DNA of 64,000 nucleotides, taken from NCBI GenBank assembly GCA_944325945.1, contig CALVBW010000017.1:56345-120344 (forward strand). The letters are read 5' to 3'. Position numbers and translations under genes: made by a program. The notes beneath the pieces are model-generated. The model was given only the letters and a program-made list of their open reading frames with translations, made no database searches and had not been told where the DNA came from. Shown piece after piece: positions 17,682-26,739 of the stretch; the stretch's first letter is position 1; each line of letters opens with the position of its first letter. This stretch comes from Candidatus Gastranaerophilales bacterium (GTDB lineage Bacteria; Cyanobacteriota; Vampirovibrionia; Gastranaerophilales; Gastranaerophilaceae).

Positions 17682-18209
17682 TTATTGAGGTCCGAGATAC
17701 AAAGTTACGTTACGGCCTTCCAGCATAGGTTTTTTCTCAATTTGAAGAGGTTCATTTTTCAAATCTTCAATAAAGCGGTTAGCGAGGTCGAATGCGAGCT
17801 CACTGTGCTGCATTTCGCGGCCTCTGAGCATGATAACAATTTTAACCTTATTACCTTGTGCAATAAATTTTTTAATATTATTAATACGCACATTATAGTC
17901 ATGGGTGTCGATTTTGTATCTGACTTTAACCTCTTTAACTTCAACGACATGCTGTTTTTTCTTAGCTTCTTTAGCGCGTTTTTCAAGCTCGTACTTATAT
18001 TTTCCGTAATTTAATATCTTAGCTACAGGGGGCTCCTGATTGGGGCTAATAAGAACCAGATCCAAATCTGCGTCATACGCCATCTGTAAAGCTTTTGAAG
18101 TCGAAACGACCCCGTGATTAGTACCTTTATCGTCAATTAACCTGACCTCTTTTGAGCGAATACGCTCGTTCATAATTGCCTGATCCTTATTGTGTCTGTC
18201 GTTAGCTAT
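17682..18209 (-). CDS. infC: Translation initiation factor IF-3, probable ATA start
   Basis: IF-3 binds the 30S subunit and checks start codon and initiator tRNA pairing. The N-terminal domain NERIRSKEVRLIDDKG and the C-terminal domain with MLRGREMQHSELAFDLANRF are diagnostic. The first ATG (18173) would remove conserved N-terminal residues and lacks the best ribosome site. AAGGAG at 18218-18223 instead lies 8 bases before an in-frame ATA at 18209. The 12 extra codons include KDQAI, as in other IF-3 proteins. Rare start codons (ATT, ATA) are a known self-regulating feature of infC. rpmI and rplT, common partners, do not follow; tRNA-Phe does. Confidence 0.92.
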   Translation of the reverse strand: MANDRHNKDQAIMNERIRSKEVRLIDDKGTNHGVVSTSKALQMAYDADLDLVLISPNQEPPVAKILNYGKYKYELEKRAKEAKKKQHVVEVKEVKVRYKIDTHDYNVRINNIKKFIAQGNKVKIVIMLRGREMQHSELAFDLANRFIEDLKNEPLQIEKKPMLEGRNVTLYLGPQ

Positions 18210-18217
18210 TGTCCTGT

Positions 18218-18223
18218 CTCCTT
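18218..18223 (-). promoter_or_regulatory. Shine-Dalgarno site deciding the infC start
   Basis: AAGGAG on the minus strand is spaced 8 bases from the ATA codon at 18209-18207 and 44 bases from the first ATG, which argues for initiation at ATA. A weaker AAGGA 7 bases before an ATT codon at 18176 is an alternative. Confidence 0.6.
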
Positions 18224-18443
18224 ATATTAAATATTACCCTGATAATAATAGCACAACATGGCAAAAAATGCCATATATCTTAAAAAAACTTTTTTGTAAC
18301 AAAATGTAAAAACATTTTTTTAAGGCTAAAACGCAAGCCGTACAAGGATTTTTCAAAAATCGAAGAAAACAATTGATTAAAGAATTCAAAAAAATAAACC
18401 GATACATAAAATGTCAAACGAACAATATAGGAGTATAAGTATT

Positions 18444-18566
18444 ATGATTGAAGCACAAGCTGAATTGTTAGGGATGAGCAACACAGAAGAGATTGACATG
18501 TCGTTACCGATACAGAAACTGTTTGACGAATGTCTTAACTTTATTTCAATAGCAAGCTTTGAATAA
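18444..18566 (+). CDS. Small protein, 40 aa, unknown
   Basis: The ATG at 18444 is preceded by TAGGAG at a spacing of 10. The 40-residue acidic frame begins MIEAQAELLGMSNTEEIDMS and ends FISIASFE. It is followed 21 bases after the stop by a strong intrinsic terminator, so it looks like a complete monocistronic gene. It contains one cysteine and no hydrophobic helix. I do not recognise it. It sits alone between the divergent infC and the TPR lipoprotein gene. Confidence 0.6.
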   Translation: MIEAQAELLGMSNTEEIDMSLPIQKLFDECLNFISIASFE

Positions 18567-18587
18567 AGTTAAAACCCCAAAAAATGC

Positions 18588-18617
18588 AAAAGGATAAACG
18601 CAAGTTTATCCTTTTTT
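18588..18617 (+). terminator. Intrinsic terminator after the 40-aa gene
   Basis: A 12-base stem (AAAAGGATAAAC/GTTTATCCTTTT) with a GCAA tetraloop is followed by a T run, a textbook Rho-independent terminator on the plus strand. Confidence 0.88.
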
Positions 18618-18681
18618 ATTGCACACGGCTATATACATAAAAAGAAGTTTGTATTAAAATAGAGAAAAAGGGGGATATTAT

Positions 18682-20784
18682 ATGCGTTTTAATAATCTTC
18701 TAAAAATTTCTCTTATAGCTGTGTTAATGACAGGATGTGCGTATGCGGATTTTAAAGAGCATTATGATTTAGGGAAAGAATATTTAGCGAATTACCAGTA
18801 TTCAGGAGCGATAACGGAATTCAAGAATGCGCTTAGAATAAATTACATGGACAATTCAGCGAGAATAGGTCTGATAAATTCATATCTGGCGCGCGGGATG
18901 TATTACGGAAAAGAAGAGCATGATTACGCAAAAGCAGCTGATGATTACAGAAGCGCACTGTTTTATATGGTATATTATCCTTCAAATAACGCCTCAACGC
19001 AGGCAGCGCCACAGGTTACGGGGAATTTAAACAGATGTTTAAGCGCAATCGGATTTGACATGTCCCCGCAAAACAGATTTGAGACAGCAAAACAATTAAG
19101 GGCAGAGGGCAATTTTGCGGCTGCAGCGTACGAATTCAACCAGACACTTGCAGACAGAAGCCTGCAGAAAGAAAGCTTTGAGCAGGTAGGCGACATCATG
19201 AAACTTCTGGGCAATAACCAGAAGGCGGCGGAATTTTACCGTAAAGCCATAGCTGTAGCGCCGACTGATATTGAACTTCGCCTGAATTACGCCAAAATGC
19301 TTGACAGTCTCGGCAATGAAGATGCAGCTGTTGTCGAATACAATTATATTTTGTCAAAAACCACGGATAACAAAGAAGTTTTGTACGCATTAGAGCGGAT
19401 TTACAAGAAAAAGCTTGAAAATTCGCCGAGCGATGCAGATATAACAGCGAATTTGGGCGCAATATTGCAAAAGCAGGGCAAATTTGACGATGCACTTTTG
19501 TATTATCAAAAATCCGAATATCTGAACCCGTCAAACATAAACACCCGCTTAAACGTAGGCACACTATACCAGCAAAAAGGCGACTACAAAACAGCGATTA
19601 AGGCATACGATTCCGTTTTGATACTATATCCTGATAATGTAAACGCAAACCTTTATAAAGCCGAGGCAAACGCAGCACTCGGGGACACAAAGGCAGCGAT
19701 TTCGGGATATCAAAAAGTTCTTGCGCTGGATCCTGCAAATAACAATGCCCGTGCTCAGATGCTTAACCTTATCAAAGGCTCCATGACGATAACCCAGTTT
19801 ATTGATTACGTAAAGAAGAATATGGCGGATTCAAATCCTGCGGAACTTTTCTACTCATATGCACTTGATCTTCATAAGCAGAACAAACTTGCCGACGCAA
19901 TCACAATGTATAATGAAGCAATCAAGCTTAATACGAAAAATCCCGAGATTTACCTGAATCTTGCGATAGCACAAAATCAAGCAGGCATGCCGGAAACCGC
20001 TCTAACAACCTTAAAGACTGCACAGAGCGCATTTCCTTCCAATACACAGCTAAAAGATGCAGTGAATTCAATAACAAAAGACGCCATAAACAGCAAACTT
20101 GCAAAAGCAGCGTCCTACTATGACGTAAAAGATTATCAAAACGCAATAGCCGAATATTCCAAAATCACCCCTGCTACTGCGGAATCCATGCTCGGCATTG
20201 CATCAAGCTATCAGGCAATGAATGATTACCCGAATGCGATAAGCTATTATCAAAAAGCAATGGGGATAAAACCTCAGGATTCCGATATTCCGTACTATAT
20301 AGCTGTTTTATATGCCGAAAATGAGGACTGGGCAAACGCCAAAACATATCTTGAAAAATCGCTTGCGTTGAATAAAAACAACGAAAAATCCATTGAATTT
20401 CTACAGAGCGTAAACGAACAGCTGAGTTTGAAAAGCTTGAATCAGGCAATTTCTCTATATGAAAATGAAAAGTATGACGAAAGCTTGCAGTTATTGGACA
20501 AAATTCTTTCAACAGACACCTCAAACGCTTACGGTTATTACTACCGGGGCATGATATATGATGTAAAAGAGCAACGTCAGAAAGCGATTGACGATTTTAA
20601 AAAGGCATATGCACTGAATAAAGAATTTACGATACTGAATTACATGATAGCGGCTGATTATGACGCTTTAGGCAACACAAAAGAGGCGCTGAAATATTAC
20701 ACGGATTACGCAAACTCGAACGCCGAAGATGATGAGTACAAACAATATGCGAAAGCGCGGGTCAAAGAATTAAATGGAAATTAA
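18682..20784 (+). CDS. TPR-repeat protein, probable lipoprotein
   Basis: The 700-residue protein begins with a signal peptide ending VLMTGC, a plausible lipobox, followed by AYADFKEHYDLGKEYL. The remainder is built of about 15-16 tetratricopeptide repeats (for example AKMLDSLGNEDAAVVEYNYI and NLGAILQKQGKFDDALLYYQ), which form a superhelical protein-binding surface. It is expected in the periplasm, anchored to a membrane. GGGGGA precedes the ATG. The end overlaps the dusB start by 11 bases. Partner proteins are unknown. Confidence 0.9.
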   Translation: MRFNNLLKISLIAVLMTGCAYADFKEHYDLGKEYLANYQYSGAITEFKNALRINYMDNSARIGLINSYLARGMYYGKEEHDYAKAADDYRSALFYMVYYPSNNASTQAAPQVTGNLNRCLSAIGFDMSPQNRFETAKQLRAEGNFAAAAYEFNQTLADRSLQKESFEQVGDIMKLLGNNQKAAEFYRKAIAVAPTDIELRLNYAKMLDSLGNEDAAVVEYNYILSKTTDNKEVLYALERIYKKKLENSPSDADITANLGAILQKQGKFDDALLYYQKSEYLNPSNINTRLNVGTLYQQKGDYKTAIKAYDSVLILYPDNVNANLYKAEANAALGDTKAAISGYQKVLALDPANNNARAQMLNLIKGSMTITQFIDYVKKNMADSNPAELFYSYALDLHKQNKLADAITMYNEAIKLNTKNPEIYLNLAIAQNQAGMPETALTTLKTAQSAFPSNTQLKDAVNSITKDAINSKLAKAASYYDVKDYQNAIAEYSKITPATAESMLGIASSYQAMNDYPNAISYYQKAMGIKPQDSDIPYYIAVLYAENEDWANAKTYLEKSLALNKNNEKSIEFLQSVNEQLSLKSLNQAISLYENEKYDESLQLLDKILSTDTSNAYGYYYRGMIYDVKEQRQKAIDDFKKAYALNKEFTILNYMIAADYDALGNTKEALKYYTDYANSNAEDDEYKQYAKARVKELNGN

Positions 20785-21745
20785 AGAACTTATAAAAAGC
20801 CGCGTCTCACTTGCGCCGATGGCAGGCATAACCGACTATGTACTCAGAAGTTTAATACGAAAATACTCTCCTGACTGTCTTTTGACAACGGAGATGATAA
20901 GTTCGGAATTTTTAGCGCAAACACTTAACGGGCGGGCAGGAACAGAGATTTTAAAACGCAATGACAACCACAGCCCGATATCATACCAGATAAGCGGACA
21001 CAAACCACACCTGATGGAACTTGCAGCAAAAACTCTGACACCGCTTGCGGATATGATAGATATAAACATGGGATGTCCTGTTAAAAAAGTTGTAGGCGGA
21101 CAGGACGGATGTGCATTAATGAGGACTCCTGATTTAGCGGCGGATCTTGTAAAGGCTGTCAAATCAGGCACGGATAAGCCTGTCAGTGTAAAATTCAGGC
21201 TGGGCTACACAATGGATGAGCTTAATTTTGTTGAATTCGGTCAAAAAATGCAAAACGCAGGCGCGGAATTTATAACGCTTCACGGCAGAACCCGTTCCCA
21301 AATGTATTCAGGGAAAGCTGACTGGAAACTTATACGAAAATTAAAAGAAAACGTTGATATTCCTGTCTTTGCAAACGGCGATATCGTATCAATTGAAACT
21401 GCAATTGAAGCGCTTGAAGAATCCGGAGCCGACGGAGTTGCAATAGGCAGAGGCGCACTCGGCGACCCTACACTTATAAAAAGGATTGAACATTATCTTA
21501 AAACAGGAGAAAAACTTCCTGCCCCGCAGATTAATGAACGTATAGAAATGCTGAAATTTCATCTTGATGAAGAAATTAAACTCCGCGGAGAAAATACGGG
21601 CATAAAATTTATGCGGAAGTTTTATCCCTATTATCTTTCAGGATTTCAACACGCAAAGCAGCTCCGCACAAAGCTTGTAACGGAAGAGAATTACTCCGAA
21701 ATCATAAAAGCTCTTAACGAACTTACATTCTCTCGGGTGCCGTAA
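20774..21745 (+). CDS. dusB: tRNA-dihydrouridine synthase
   Basis: Dus enzymes reduce uridines in the tRNA D-loop using FMN and NADPH. The TIM-barrel features are present: LAPMAGITDYVLR at the start, INMGCPVKKVV with the catalytic Cys near residue 102, a KFRLGY phosphate-binding strand, TLHGRTRSQMYSG and GVAIGRGALGDP. The Cys context and length (323) fit the bacterial DusB group. It overlaps the TPR gene upstream by 11 bases and the convergent argS by 23 bases at its end. Confidence 0.93.
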   Translation: MEIKELIKSRVSLAPMAGITDYVLRSLIRKYSPDCLLTTEMISSEFLAQTLNGRAGTEILKRNDNHSPISYQISGHKPHLMELAAKTLTPLADMIDINMGCPVKKVVGGQDGCALMRTPDLAADLVKAVKSGTDKPVSVKFRLGYTMDELNFVEFGQKMQNAGAEFITLHGRTRSQMYSGKADWKLIRKLKENVDIPVFANGDIVSIETAIEALEESGADGVAIGRGALGDPTLIKRIEHYLKTGEKLPAPQINERIEMLKFHLDEEIKLRGENTGIKFMRKFYPYYLSGFQHAKQLRTKLVTEENYSEIIKALNELTFSRVP

Positions 21746-23462
21746 CAGCCAGAAGCTCTAACGCGTTATTCAAGACGGTTTTAACCGAATAAACAAGTGC
21801 AAGCCGCGCTTTTGTAAGCTGTTTATCATCATTAATAACCCTGACAGAGTTATAGAATGAATGAAATTCAGACGCCAACTCCTGAACATAGCGGCAGATT
21901 GTATAAACCTGACGGGTTTTTGCGGAATTTTCGATCATGGATTTGTATTCTTCAAGCTTCAAAACAAGCTGTCTTGCATCCTGAATATTACCGGAGAGTA
22001 TTGATTTGTCAAAGTTTTCCGTCAAATCATTATATTCGGATTCCGTCAAAATTGCCGGAATCGTTTTACCTGATTCCGTATCAATTTTGTCATTTATTAC
22101 GTTTCTGATAATAGAGCAGGCTCTTGCATGGGCGTATTGAACGTAGAATACGGGGTTTTCGTCCGAATTTTTCTTTGCAAGGTCAATATCGAAATCAAGT
22201 GTAGTGTCGATATTTCTCATAGTCATCCAGAACCGTGTTGCGTCAACACCAACTTCATCAATCAAATCTTCAAGAGTAACCATATTCTTGCGTTTACCCA
22301 TACGGACTTCTTCGCCGTTTACGACAAGATTAACGAGCTGCCCGAGAAGGATTTCGAGTTTATCGGGGTCACGTCCGAGAGCGGCGAGAGAGGCTTTTAC
22401 GCGGGCAACATAACCGTGGTGATCAGCTCCCCATATATCAATCATTCTGTCAAATCCGCGGTTCAATTTATCAATATGGTATGCAATATCGGCTGTGAGA
22501 TAAGTATTAGCCCCGTCCGCTTTTTTGATGACTCTGTCTTGATCATCGCCGAAGTCAGAGGACTTAAACCAATCCGCGCCGTCTTTTTGGTAAATTTTTC
22601 CGCTTGCTTTTAATTTATTCACACACTCATCAACTTTACCTGAATTATGTAGAGTGAGTTCGGAATAAAAATTATCAAAATGCACCCTGAATTTTTCGAG
22701 CAAATCGCGCTGAACCTTTTCCTCATAATCCTTTGCAAAGTCGCACAATGTCTGTAAAGGAATAAGACTAATGTCATTCTGAACTTGTTTCAGAATCTCT
22801 GCATTGCGTTCAATAAATTCTTTTGCAACAGGGATTAAATAATCTCCCGGGTAGTAATTTTTGCGTTCCGCCTCATCCGTCGGAAAATCAACATCCTCGC
22901 CGAGTTCCTGACGAATTCTTATGGCTAGAGAATTTCCGAGTTTTTGAATTTGTGAACCGGCGTCATTTATGTAAAATTCCTGATAAACCTCATGCCCGTA
23001 GAATTTCAAAAGGTTAGCAAGAACAGACCCCATAGCTGCCCAGCGTCCGTGACCGATGTGGAAAGGACCTGTGGGGTTTGCGGAAACGTATTCTAGAATA
23101 ATTTTTTCTTTATCAATTTTTTCGGGCTTGCCAAAAAGCGATTTTTTCTTAATAATTTCGTCTATCAGCTCGCACAAAAGACTATTTCCCGCCTTAAAAT
23201 TGATAAAACCTGCAATTACAGTGTATTCATTATCCTCTTTGTCAATAAATTCAAGAATATTCTGCGCAATCAAAGGCGGAGCAATTTTCGCCGTGCGTGC
23301 AAGACATGAAACATTCACTGCATAATCGCCAAAATCGACGTTTTTCGGGCGTTCAACCGCAAGAGTTCCTTTTTCATATTCCGTCATCTGACCCAGCTTG
23401 CCTGATTGGACTGCCTTTTCTATTGCTTCTTCAACTTTATTCAAAAAATAATCTTTTATCAT
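21723..23462 (-). CDS. argS: Arginyl-tRNA synthetase with in-frame repeat
   Basis: ArgS charges tRNA-Arg. Class I signatures are GPFHIGHGRW (HIGH) and VRMGKRKNMVTL (KMSKS region). The N-terminal tRNA-binding domain and the C-terminal helical anticodon domain ending LLAVTAPERM are present. I chose the ATG at 23462 (MIKDYFLNKVEEAIEKAV) because AGGAG lies 8 bases upstream. Between the catalytic domain segment DYLIPVAKEF and VHFDNFYSE, a palindromic repeat encodes EILKQVQNDI without breaking the frame. The protein has 579 residues and overlaps dusB at the 3' end. Confidence 0.95.
   Translation of the reverse strand: MIKDYFLNKVEEAIEKAVQSGKLGQMTEYEKGTLAVERPKNVDFGDYAVNVSCLARTAKIAPPLIAQNILEFIDKEDNEYTVIAGFINFKAGNSLLCELIDEIIKKKSLFGKPEKIDKEKIILEYVSANPTGPFHIGHGRWAAMGSVLANLLKFYGHEVYQEFYINDAGSQIQKLGNSLAIRIRQELGEDVDFPTDEAERKNYYPGDYLIPVAKEFIERNAEILKQVQNDISLIPLQTLCDFAKDYEEKVQRDLLEKFRVHFDNFYSELTLHNSGKVDECVNKLKASGKIYQKDGADWFKSSDFGDDQDRVIKKADGANTYLTADIAYHIDKLNRGFDRMIDIWGADHHGYVARVKASLAALGRDPDKLEILLGQLVNLVVNGEEVRMGKRKNMVTLEDLIDEVGVDATRFWMTMRNIDTTLDFDIDLAKKNSDENPVFYVQYAHARACSIIRNVINDKIDTESGKTIPAILTESEYNDLTENFDKSILSGNIQDARQLVLKLEEYKSMIENSAKTRQVYTICRYVQELASEFHSFYNSVRVINDDKQLTKARLALVYSVKTVLNNALELLAVTAPERM
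22771..22800 (-). repeat. Palindromic repeat inside argS
   Basis: ATTCTGAA-ACAAG-TTCAGAAT (minus strand) is an 8-base perfect palindrome with a 5-base loop and flanking GAG and GACAT. The intergenic copy at 4961-4988 has the same design with compensating base-pair changes (ATCCTGAA/TTCAGGAT). It encodes LKQVQND in ArgS. Confidence 0.75.
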
Positions 23463-23507
23463 AATTCTCTCCTGTATGTCTATGATAACACAAAAAAAAG
23501 TTGCCAA

Positions 23508-23945
23508 AGATTATTCGGCAACATTAAATAAACACGAGGATATTAAGAGAGAGAGTATAAAAAAACTTTTTTCTTTTTTCTGTTCTTATAACTTCAAGAA
23601 CTGAAATTTTGCATCATTTAATATCCAATTATTAACTTTTTGATTTCCCTTACATTTATATAAAAAATTTTTTCATTTAGTAATTGCCTTTTTTTATCTG
23701 TTTGTAACATTTTTTTAACATAAGAACAAAAACACAGACAGGACAATGATTTGCGGAATATATAAAATTCATACAAACATAACCCTTACAAAAGAGTTTT
23801 AAAAGAGTATAAAAAGGCTTTGGCAAGTCTTAGGTAACTCTTAAAAATAAGAATAAGAATAAGAATAAAGATAAGGATTAAGATAAGAATAAAAATTAAA
23901 CTAAAAATAAAAAATCGCGCGAAAAAATTTTAAACCAACTCACAC
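23508..23945. other. AT-rich intergenic region with degenerate hexamer repeat
   Basis: Between the divergent argS and pilT genes no coding frame is credible. At 23846-23900 there is a run of AATAAG-type hexamers (GAATAA repeated, drifting to AAGATAAGGATTAAG). Elsewhere only A/T runs are seen, apart from the pilT promoter at the right edge. Confidence 0.6.
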
Positions 23946-23974
23946 TTGTCAACACCTGAATGTAATGGTATAAT
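23946..23974 (+). promoter_or_regulatory. pilT promoter
   Basis: TTGTCA, a 17-base spacer and TATAAT (with TGG directly before it, an extended -10) lie upstream of pilT. The expected start near 23981 leaves a leader of about 15 bases with AGGGA. Confidence 0.7.
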
Positions 23975-23995
23975 ACAAAATAGGGATAGTTAGAT

Positions 23996-25087
23996 ATGAC
24001 AGAATTTAACGTAATAGAATTTTTAAAACAGGCAGTATCAATAGGAGCATCAGACATTCACCTGCATGTCGGCGAGTATCCGGCAGTGAGGCGTGACGGC
24101 AAAATTATTAAAATTGACATGCCGCCTTTAACTGACACGGATGTAATAAAAGCGAGTCTGGAACTTGCGCCGCTGCACTTGAAAGACAGTATAGAAAACA
24201 TGCTGGATGTGGATTTTGCGTATGAAATAAAAGGGGTTGCGCGTTTCCGTGTAAATGTTTCCAGACAGCTTGCGAAATGTGCGGTTGTAATAAGAACAAT
24301 ACCGTACACTATAAAAAAACTTCAGGATTTGTATTTACCTGAGGCGATAAATCAGTTTACAGAGCTGGATAACGGTCTTGTGCTGGTAACAGGTCCGACA
24401 GGTTCAGGCAAATCAACCACTATGGCATCAATGCTTGAACATATTAACACGACATACCAGAAACACATCATAACCATTGAAGATCCCGTAGAATTCATCT
24501 TTAATAACAAAAAATCAATAATTTCACAGCGTCAGCTGCTTGTTGACACACCTTCTTATTCTGACGGTATAAAATACGCACTCCGACAGGATCCTGACGT
24601 TATATTTATCGGTGAGATAAGAGATAAAGAAACCGTCAGCAATGCACTGAAAGCTGCGGAAACAGGGCACCTTGTATTTGCGACAATACACACAAATAAC
24701 GCGATACAAACAGTCAACAGGATTATCAATATGTTTACGCCGGCTGACAGACCTTTTGTGCGTAACCAGCTGGCTGAAATCCTTCGCGGAACCGTTTCTC
24801 AAAAACTCGTACCTCTCGCCAGCGGCGTCGGACGCCATCCGGCATGCGAAATTCTCGTTGTAACATCTACAATCAAAGATTTTATTGAGAAAAACGAGCT
24901 TGAACAGATTTATGATCTGGTTAAAAAAGGCTCATTTAACAATATGATTACGTTGAATATGTCCTTATACGGCATGCTGCAAAGAGGCGAAATTACAGAG
25001 GAGGCGGCACTTACTGCGTCCAGCAATAAAAACGAACTCAAACAGATGATTAGAGGCGTGTTCCACGGAACAGGCATGGATAAATGA
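23996..25087 (+). CDS. pilT: Type IV pilus twitching motility ATPase PilT
   Basis: The 363-residue hexameric ATPase powers pilus retraction at the inner membrane base. Present are the N-terminal domain ASDIHLHVGEYPAVRRDG, Walker A GPTGSGKST near residue 131, IEDPVEFIF, the Asp-box QDPDVIFIGEIRD, and the His-box TGHLVFATIHTNNA. The AIRNLIRE motif typical of PilT C-termini is not obvious; the corresponding part reads NMITLNMSLYGMLQRGEI. Overlap with recO is 4 bases. It supports a working pilus for the prepilin genes in the window. Confidence 0.93.
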   Translation: MTEFNVIEFLKQAVSIGASDIHLHVGEYPAVRRDGKIIKIDMPPLTDTDVIKASLELAPLHLKDSIENMLDVDFAYEIKGVARFRVNVSRQLAKCAVVIRTIPYTIKKLQDLYLPEAINQFTELDNGLVLVTGPTGSGKSTTMASMLEHINTTYQKHIITIEDPVEFIFNNKKSIISQRQLLVDTPSYSDGIKYALRQDPDVIFIGEIRDKETVSNALKAAETGHLVFATIHTNNAIQTVNRIINMFTPADRPFVRNQLAEILRGTVSQKLVPLASGVGRHPACEILVVTSTIKDFIEKNELEQIYDLVKKGSFNNMITLNMSLYGMLQRGEITEEAALTASSNKNELKQMIRGVFHGTGMDK

Positions 25088-25845
25088 TGAATAATTTTGT
25101 AACCGATGCAATTAATTTGAAATCTTACAGCCTCTCGGAATCAGACAAAATCATTGTCATGTATTCAAAAGACAAAGGGCTTATTAAAGGTGTTGCCAAA
25201 GGGATTAAAAAGCCCAAAAGCAAACTCGGGGCAAGAATGGATTTGCTTGTCGCCAATAAACTTATGCTTTACAAAGGCAAGACTCTTGACAGGATTTGTC
25301 AGGCAGATGTGCTGAATACCTTCAACAAAACCCGCCGCGATATGGATAAAATTTTCTATTCGTTTTACATAACGGAGATTGTAAGTAATTTCGGGGTGGA
25401 AGACGACCCCTGCTCTAAAGAGGTTTATGAACTTTTATACAAAGCGCTCGACAGAATTTCAAATGCGGAAAACAAAGTGGAAATTCTGATTGCAGTTATA
25501 AAATTCCAGCTTAAAATGATGCAGATATCCGGCTTCGGGATAGAATTTGAAACATGCCTCGGGTGCGGCTGCCATTTGGACGAAGAAAACATGTATTTTT
25601 CTGCGCAAATGGGCGGCGTTATCTGTACAAAATGCAATCAGACCCTGCACCTGAAAACACTTATGCATCACAAAATCCGCAATTTTTTGAATGCACTTGT
25701 GCAGTTTGATTTTGATTACCGGTCAGATTACGAAGAAAAAGCAACCGAAAAGGTTTGCACTGTGTGCTTTGACCTTTTAAAAGAATACATAAATTTGCAT
25801 TCTTCAAAAAAATTCAAATCAACAGGCGTTTTGCAGGAAGTGTAA
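25084..25845 (+). CDS. recO: DNA repair protein RecO
   Basis: RecO anneals single strands and loads RecA with RecR. The N-terminal OB fold (NLKSYSLSESDKIIVMYSKD, GVAKGIKKPKSKLGARMD), helical core and a four-Cys zinc site (CLGCGCH and CTKC near residues 159-180) are recognisable. Length 253 is typical. The start codon overlaps the pilT stop (ATGATGA), so both are translated from one mRNA although the functions are unrelated. Confidence 0.9.
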   Translation: MMNNFVTDAINLKSYSLSESDKIIVMYSKDKGLIKGVAKGIKKPKSKLGARMDLLVANKLMLYKGKTLDRICQADVLNTFNKTRRDMDKIFYSFYITEIVSNFGVEDDPCSKEVYELLYKALDRISNAENKVEILIAVIKFQLKMMQISGFGIEFETCLGCGCHLDEENMYFSAQMGGVICTKCNQTLHLKTLMHHKIRNFLNALVQFDFDYRSDYEEKATEKVCTVCFDLLKEYINLHSSKKFKSTGVLQEV

Positions 25846-25882
25846 AGGCACATTATAAAATTAACGCAGCAAGCTCTATCCG

Positions 25883-26629
25883 CTAATAATCCATTCTCCA
25901 GCCTTCTTCAAAAATCCTTGCGCCACAATAATCACCGGGGTACATACCTGTATATTGCACATCACAAACTCCTTCCCAATCACCAAAAGCATTATCAATA
26001 AGTTTCCATTCCTGTGTTCCCGGGAACATTAATTTGCCGTTGTTAAAGACTAAAATATCAAAATAATCTCTTCCGTTTTGGTTTGGACCGCTATCACCAT
26101 TCACGTCGATCCCGATATAACCTATAAGGTTATAAGCAAGATTATCATCCCAATAAATATCTTCATTAATAGTATTCGATTTCAAACGAAAATAGTAAAC
26201 TAATCCGTCCGCTGTATATACTTTTAACCTGTTTGATTTCGTATAAAATCCGTCATCGTCATCTCCGTTTAGCATTTTATATTGAATGTTAAAGCAACCG
26301 TCTTCCTCTGGATTACAATATTTCTGAACTTTCAAATATTTGCTTAATACTCCAACAAATTCCGAAAAATCAATTGCATTTGGGTTTCCAAATTGACTTG
26401 AATCTTCAGGCAAAGCCTGCCAGAGGGAAGTCTGATTAAGATTATCGGTCAAATCTTCAGCCAGAGCCATTTTTAATGCGTTATTCATAATAGAATAACC
26501 TTTTTGTAATCCCGTAACAAATTGCCTTTTCTGATAATTACTAATCAAAGTCGGAATAGTCATGGCTGCGACAACACCGATTATACCAAGAGTTATAAGC
26601 ACTTCTGCCAGAGTAAAACCTTTTTTCAT
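25883..26629 (-). CDS. Type IV prepilin-like protein
   Basis: MKKGFTLAEVLITLGIIGVV is a clean leader and helix, with GGAGGA as ribosome site just before the ATG. The 248-residue protein has KYCNPEEDGCF, an IDVNGDSGPNQNGRDYF box and the terminal EEGWRMDY, tying it to the other prepilins in the window. It stands alone and convergent to recO, 37 bases away. It is expected to be processed by a prepilin peptidase and exposed at the envelope. Confidence 0.93.
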   Translation of the reverse strand: MKKGFTLAEVLITLGIIGVVAAMTIPTLISNYQKRQFVTGLQKGYSIMNNALKMALAEDLTDNLNQTSLWQALPEDSSQFGNPNAIDFSEFVGVLSKYLKVQKYCNPEEDGCFNIQYKMLNGDDDDGFYTKSNRLKVYTADGLVYYFRLKSNTINEDIYWDDNLAYNLIGYIGIDVNGDSGPNQNGRDYFDILVFNNGKLMFPGTQEWKLIDNAFGDWEGVCDVQYTGMYPGDYCGARIFEEGWRMDY

Positions 26630-26727
26630 ATATCCTCCATAATATTAAATTGCACTATATATAAATAAACTAATCTACTTATATATAGAATATTATAACG
26701 AGTTTTGCAGCACCTGTCAAGCTAAAC

Positions 26728-26733
26728 TATAAT
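26728..26733 (+). promoter_or_regulatory. TATAAT box six bases before the ATG at 26740
   Basis: TATAAT followed by six bases and ATG. With the usual 6-8 base distance to the start site, transcription would begin at or next to the start codon, giving a leaderless mRNA. The interval has no Shine-Dalgarno sequence. The -35 region (TTGCAG at 17 bases) is weak. Confidence 0.55.
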
Positions 26734-26739
26734 TAAGAA

